Part shown: in pieces, positions 46,301 through 52,693 of the stretch
How the letters are laid out: every line of letters begins with the position of its first letter
Numbering within the stretch: position 1 is the stretch's first letter
Assembly: GCA_047967505.1 (NCBI GenBank)
Contig: CM106539.1
Direction: 5' to 3' (one strand)
DNA length: 64,000 bases
From: Dipteris shenzhenensis
Taxonomy: Eukaryota > Polypodiophyta > Polypodiopsida > Gleicheniales
Notes under the pieces: generated by a model
What the model was told of the DNA's origin: nothing
The model's database searches: none
The model's input: only the letters and a program-made list of their open reading frames with translations
Translations under genes and position numbers: made by a program

Positions 46301-49300
46301 ACTGTTCCTGCCACAGTCAGGACAACCGAGAAAGTGCAGGCACAGATGAGGGCTCCTGATTCCTCTTCACCCCAGCCACAGGTCTCCTTAACCCCAAGCT
46401 CCAGTTCTGCTGATAGAGGCCTGGCATGTCCTTCTCCTCCATCTTCCACGAGTGCAGGTCTTCTTCGCACTCCTCGATCAGACTTGCTTATCAGGAATTC
46501 TTTTTCGGCACTGGCAGATTCGGCGACTTTCATGGATGATGAGGAGTTTGTGCCCTCCACCTTAGGGGTCCCGGTCATTGGGATTCCTTCTGACAGGGCC
46601 TCGCTTTCAGCAGGTGTGGGGATCCTTTCACTTCTTGAGTGTTTCGCCCTCAGCAGGAGTGTTTCGGCCCAGGGGAAGCTGGTCTCCTCTACTAGGTCAG
46701 GTAAGCCTTTCCATCCAGCATCCTCCTGTCGATGAGGATAGTCAGCTGGAACATACAGGGCCTAGGCGGAGTTCCATACCGTCGCCGTAGGCAGCTGATC
46801 CGGAACCAGCTTCATCCAGGCGTCACTGGGGGTGCTATTGATATCCTTTTTATCCAAGAACACAAGCTGGATGCCAGTGATTGCTCTAAGTCTGGCAAAC
46901 TGCTTTCAGGACATACCTTTTGGTCGCCTGCTATGGGCACAAGGGGAGGTACTCGCATTTCGGTCTCTCTTTCTATTCTCCCCTTGGTTGCTGGTCATGG
47001 TATTATCTCCCCTTCTAGAGCTCAATGGATCATTATTTTGATTGGAGGGCGTAAGATTGGTCTTCTTAATCTTTATGCTCCCAACAACAGAGGGAAGCGC
47101 AACAGAGAGGAGCGGATCTTCTTTTAGAAGGAGTTACTCTCTTGGGCCCCCATTGCAGATTCTTGGATCATTGGTGGCGACTTCAACATGGTTGAGTTGC
47201 CTTCAGACAAAAAGGGAGGCAGACAGGGTGGAATTCATTCTTTGGAGAGGGCAGCCAGGGATGCCTTTCTCTTTCAGTTCAGTGGCAGAGACACTTGGTT
47301 GGATGATGCCTTTCATATTATGCCACAGTCACTCCTGTACTCTTGGTCGAACAGGAGAATACACATGCCCATTCGTGCACGGATTGACAGATTTTATGTA
47401 GACGATTGGGCACTTGATAGAGGAGGATCTGTATGCATTTCTACTGGGGTTTCCATCTCAGATCATTTTCCAGTGGTGTTGCGGATTCTTGAGCCTCATC
47501 GGAGAGGACGCTCTGCCAGTGTCAGGATTCCGGATGCTTTTTATGCAGAGGAGAGCCTCATGGAGGATATTTTACAGATTTGGGTTTCTCACATACAGGG
47601 TAGAGCTGTCCATCCATCTCATCTCAGGTAGTTGCAGCCTTATCCGAAATTAGTGACTATTATCATTCAGTCGCTAATTCTAGGAGACGTGAGATTGGTA
47701 TACGCCAGCAGTTAGCGTCCCTTCAGAGGGAAGAGCAGAAGAGACCCACAGATGCTTGGATTCACGAGCGCCTTGCTCCAGCAAGGGCTCATTTGTAGAC
47801 ATTGTTGGATCAGAGAGCAGAGTATGCCTTTCATGCACGGGAATCCTTTTGGATTCAGATGGGTGGCAGGGTCAACAAACACTTTTTCTCTACTCATGGG
47901 CCCAGACATAGTAGAGATAGTGTTTCGGAGCTTGTTGACTCAGACGGGGTGTTACAGTCAGATCCTGATGCTGTCATGTGTGTAGCTTCAGATTTTTTTG
48001 CATCCCTTCTTACTGCAGATCTAGGCACACAGGCCATTGATGATGCCACAGAGGTTATTTTGGCAGTGTATCCCTGTATTGGTGAAGAATGAGATGTATG
48101 TTTCTCTGGATGCACGTTTCACCAATGCAGAATTCAAGACTGCATTACTTGCCCTTCACAAGGGCAAGTGCCCAGGTTCAGATGGACTTACCCCCTCCTT
48201 TTTTATTACTTTTTGGGAGCAGATTAGTGATCACATTACATCAGCCCTGCAGGGCGTGTGGGACTCTGGTGAGATGCCGGACTCACTCACAGATGGTCTC
48301 ATTCATCTCATTCCAAAGGGGGGTAATAGGAATCTTGTGTCTCAATAGAGACCCATCACTCTTTTGGGCACTTTTTACAAGATTCTGGCGAAAGCCATCA
48401 GTCTGCGGCTACATGTTTTTCTTCCAGATTTGATTCATGACACGCAGACAGGATTTGTGCATGGCAGAAGTATTTTTTATAATATTCTCTCATTTTGGGA
48501 GGCCTCAGAATGGGCCATGCAGAGCCGCCAGAGATTGGCCATTCTACTCTTGGACTTTGAGAAAGCTTACGACATAGTAGACTGGGATTTCTTAGAGGGT
48601 ACTCTATCTCGCTTTGGTTTTTCAGATACATGGATTAGAGGAGTATCCTCTCTCTACAGATCAGCCCATAGCCAGTTGCTCATTGGGGGGGTAAGAGGGG
48701 ACAGGTTTCAGATTTCCAGATCCGTCCGCCAGGGATGTCCTCTTGCCCCGTTTCTTTTTCTGTTTGTGGCGGAAGCTATGAGTATCTACATTAGATCTCA
48801 AGCTGATATTTATGGGCTGAGGCTTCCTATCCGCCGGGAAGAAGAGCTCTTGGAAAGTGAGTTGGCAGATGACACGGCTGTTTTTTTGGATGCCTCCCCC
48901 AGGACACTCACTTCCTTCCGGACAGCCTTGGATTTGTTTTGCACGGCTGCAAGTGCACACATTAATTGACATAAATCCAGTGGTTTTTGGATTTGCGAGG
49001 ATGACACCCTGGATTGGGGTAATGATATTGGCTTCACTTGGGTACAGAGGGGCTTCTCCGTCAGATATTTGGGCTGCCAGGTTGGGGTGGGCATCTCTCC
49101 CTCACAACACTTTGCTCCGGTGTTGGAAAGCATCAGAAGAAAGCTCCTTTTCTAGAGCTCAACCAAACTTGACTTGGCCTCCAGGGTGGTGGTGGTTAAC
49201 CAGGTTCTTCTAGCCACAGCATGGTTTGTATGCTCTTGTTGGTGCCACTCTAGGGAATGTATCACTCAGCTTAAGAGGCCTGTACGAAACTTTTTATGGA

Positions 49301-52300
49301 GTGGTCTAGATGGCACAACTGATGTTACAGCCAGGTGGCTTGGGAGACCTTGATTCTTCCTACAAGAGAAGGGGGTTTGAATATCATCGACCCAGATCTA
49401 CAGTGCAGAGCTTTACTCTGCAAGTTCGTTGTGAGAGGGCTTATGCCAGGACAAGAGCCTTGGAAGGATTTTTTAATCAGATGCATACAGTCTCGCACGC
49501 CCACTTCAGGAGAGGATTGGACACACAGTACTAGATGGGTTTTCACCACAGCCCACCTCAGGTCTCCCTCTTCCCCTCTTATGGTTGCTATCTTGAAAGC
49601 ATGGGTCAGCTTCAGGAGTACTCTTCGCAGGGTTCCCCCATCCACCCGTAAAGAGATTGATAGGCAGCCTATCATGTGGAATGACAGGATTTTGGATGAG
49701 CTTGGCAGACCACTTGGAGCTTCTCCTTACAGGCAGTGGCCAAGATGGGAGAGGGGCCCTGCATCTACAGTGGGAGCATGGAAAGCCTTCAGGAAGCTTC
49801 CTGCAGACCAACAGGCCTAGATGGTTCTTAATCTCAGAGGGAGTGCAGGGAGAATCCAACAGATTGATGCAGCCTTGCCCTTGGATTGGGTGGACATAGA
49901 TGACATGCCTATTACTTGCTCCACCTGGATGGGGGCATTTTCCAGATTGAGAGTTCCTTTACAGGTGATTGCTTTTCTTGACCCACATGAGGATGCCTTA
50001 GTATTTGATGTTTTTTGGGGGGGCAGGCTGTCCAGATCCACAGACGATATCTTGTTGGAGGTATCGTTTCAGCCAGTCAGGATAGTGGGCTTCATGGAGC
50101 ATGGCTCTCTTTCATAGTGGTACTTGGATCCTGACCCGCTTCTCCTCGCCCTTGGCTCATGGAGGCTGTGGCTTTATGGAGGTGTCCCAATTAAGTTTTT
50201 GCAGTGGGACCCTGGGGAATGGAAATGGATAGATGAAGGGCACCGAGAGAAGGGCATTCCCTTCTTTCGTTACACGGTCACTAATGCCAGGAAATTCCAG
50301 CTCAGCTCTAGGGGTTGGAAGCCTACCAGAGCTCCTCATTGAGAGAACTTTCAGATTTCTGCTGACTTGCAGAGAATTTTTTGGCAGAGGCTCTGGAAAT
50401 CCCACCGGAATAGAAAAATCACTCTCTTCTTTTGGCTTTTTATTCATGGTGGGATAGCAGTGAACCATTGGAGATCCAAGTTCGGAGCTGACCCTTCTTG
50501 CCCTCGCTGCCTTTCTGCTTTGGAGACAATACAACACTGCCTATGGGATTGCAAACAGGCGGGAATCATATGGAAGGGGATTGCAAGACTTTTCAGCACT
50601 TTTGTTTGCCTACCTTTCTATATGACCTGGGGATCAGTGGCTTGGCTTACTCTTTCAGGGTCCCATGTATTTTTTGAGAGACTTGACTCCTCTTGGGCTC
50701 TTCACATCCAACGACACCTTGTGGAGTCGTGCTCTCTAGAGGATGTTCGGGCCACTCTTTTCAGGGCTGCTCACTTTTCGGTCGACTCTCCATGGGAGAT
50801 CCTAGCTAGCATTGCAGCATGGCACATTTGGAGAGCCAGGTGCACTGAGGCTTTGGAGGGTTCTCGGATTCACCCTTCTTAGATCTTGGCCAGTACTTGG
50901 ACAGATACGATACACACTCTGATGCCCATTTGGGCAACCATGCAAGGATCATCTCGAGTAGCCTCCTTGAAGAGAGTTACTTTTCTCAGAGATTGGAGAG
51001 ACTCTCCCTTCTTTGCTGAGACTTCTACAGGGTTGAGATGGTATTTTTAGCCTCAGCCTTGGTTTCTTTCTACCTCATTCCTCTGAGGTGTTTTTATTAC
51101 ATGCTTAGCATGGTGTATTTCCGCACAGAGCTTGCTCTAGCGGGTTTCTTTCTTACTTAATAGAAGTCTCTTTTTTGGAAAAAAAAATGAAGTGAACCCT
51201 CTCCACCTGACGATCTACAAAGGATGTAATATCATCAATATAGAGCCGAAAGAGAGTCGGTGAGAGGGGGCAGCCTTGCTTCATTCCGATATTGCTCTCA
51301 ACCCAATTCTATAGACCACCCGAGGCATGTACTCTCCCTCTGATGGACTCATATAGACTCATCACCCACCAAATCATGATCTCTGGGAGGTGCAACTCTT
51401 GTAACCTCCTAATCAAGCGGTAACGTGGGACAGTATCAAATGCCTTACGAAAGTCTACAAAGCAAGTGTAGACATTCTGGTGCCTCAACTTCGCCTCCTC
51501 AATGATGGCCCTCAAGGTGAAGATGTGGTCTAGGGTGGAGTGCTATCTTTGAAAACCCTGCCTGTCCAAGAGCGTGTTGCTCGTGACCGTCTGTGTGGCT
51601 GCAGATATCTTAGCCTGAGTGCGGCCAATCATGAGAGTATGGGAGTTCCTTGTGTCCATGGGGTCACCTGCCTCGTGTATCAGTACTATGGTGATAGTGC
51701 TCCACGTAGCCGAGAAGTCGTGGCATTTGGCATGATTGAACAACTGCGCTAAAGCCGGGGTCAAGGCCTCCTGCCCATGTGCAAAGTGCTCAGTGCGTAG
51801 CCCCTCATGATCTGGTGATCTCTGCCGGAGAAGGGCAGCTTGTACATTTTGTGGAGTACACACGTGAGACGTAAGTGGGCGTGGGCATAGAGGACATATC
51901 AGGTGGTGTGTGACCTAGGACATCATAGAGGGAGCATGCATAAGTGTGCCAAACATTTGGACCTGTGATAGGGATGGGCAACTTCCCCTCCGATAAGAGC
52001 CCCCAATCCGTAGTAGGATGCCCCCCATGAAAGGATCGGATCACCTCATCCATCTTGAGTATGAGGAAATTGCGCTTCTTATGCCGTGTCACTCGGCGTG
52101 AGATTTGTTGTGCCTTTGGTGAAGTCAAGTGTCCTGGTGCTTGCTCATGTGTGAGGTGGGCTCTCATCTCTCTGCACTCGTCATCAAACCAGGGGTTTTG
52201 GGGCATCTTCCCGTATGGGACACGTGCAGATCAAGTCGTGGGAAAGGATCTGGTGGCAGCCTCCTGTATCACTGAGACAAGGGTATTTGAGGCATGGGTG

Positions 52301-52652
52301 AGGTCCATCCCATCTCCAAAGTAAGAGTTGGAAGCTCCGAGGCCAGGTGGCTCACAAGTATACATGGTCAAGAGCACGGTCAAAATGGATCTGAACACTA
52401 GTGGGTGCGGAGGGGCCCCTCCTCATGACTGGCATGGCGGCTGAGTTACAGAAGGCAAGGAATGAATGGTTGGCACCGAGTGGAGGAGGGGGCACAGTAA
52501 AATCGTGTATCTATGAGGCAAAAGCTAGTGGACCCAGCAAGTAGTCTAATGTGCTTCTTCCCCTGCCATGTGGGAAACAAGTGAGCCCACCAGATGATGG
52601 CCATCTTGGTGGGGGGGGGGAGAGAGAGAGAGAGATGGCCATCTTGGTGGGG

Positions 52653-52693
<41 letters not shown>

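Larger units (their letters stand above)
44357..51188 (+). mobile_element. LINE D: full-length L1-type LINE inserted in LINE C
   Basis: A 6.8-kb element with every expected part: polypyrimidine 5' region (44357-45170), ORF1 with zinc knuckle, ORF2 with endonuclease, RT and a C-terminal zinc domain, a short 3' UTR and an A9 tail (51179-51187). A perfect 14-bp target duplication flanks it. Full length, poly(A) and duplication show target-primed insertion into the antisense LINE C. ORFs carry about ten stops and shifts, so it is inactive now. It lies sense in intron 3. Confidence 0.95.
43385..52590 (-). mobile_element. LINE C: RTE-like LINE, split by LINE D
   Basis: Two halves join across LINE D. 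The 5' half (52590-51203) contains the endonuclease end (GANHSFLAFCNSAAM), NPWFDDECREMRAHLTHEQA, and the RT start VYTCFVDFRKAFDTVPRYRL with YESIRGRVHASGGL. The 3' half (44342-43385) continues with LISSSAEGLQKHLEAFEMLC and TYRDEPVEIVHSYTYLGVVF. All three copies align, which proves that the 44357-51188 DNA is an insertion. Multiple stops are present. It ends about 200 bases before exon 4. Confidence 0.88.
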
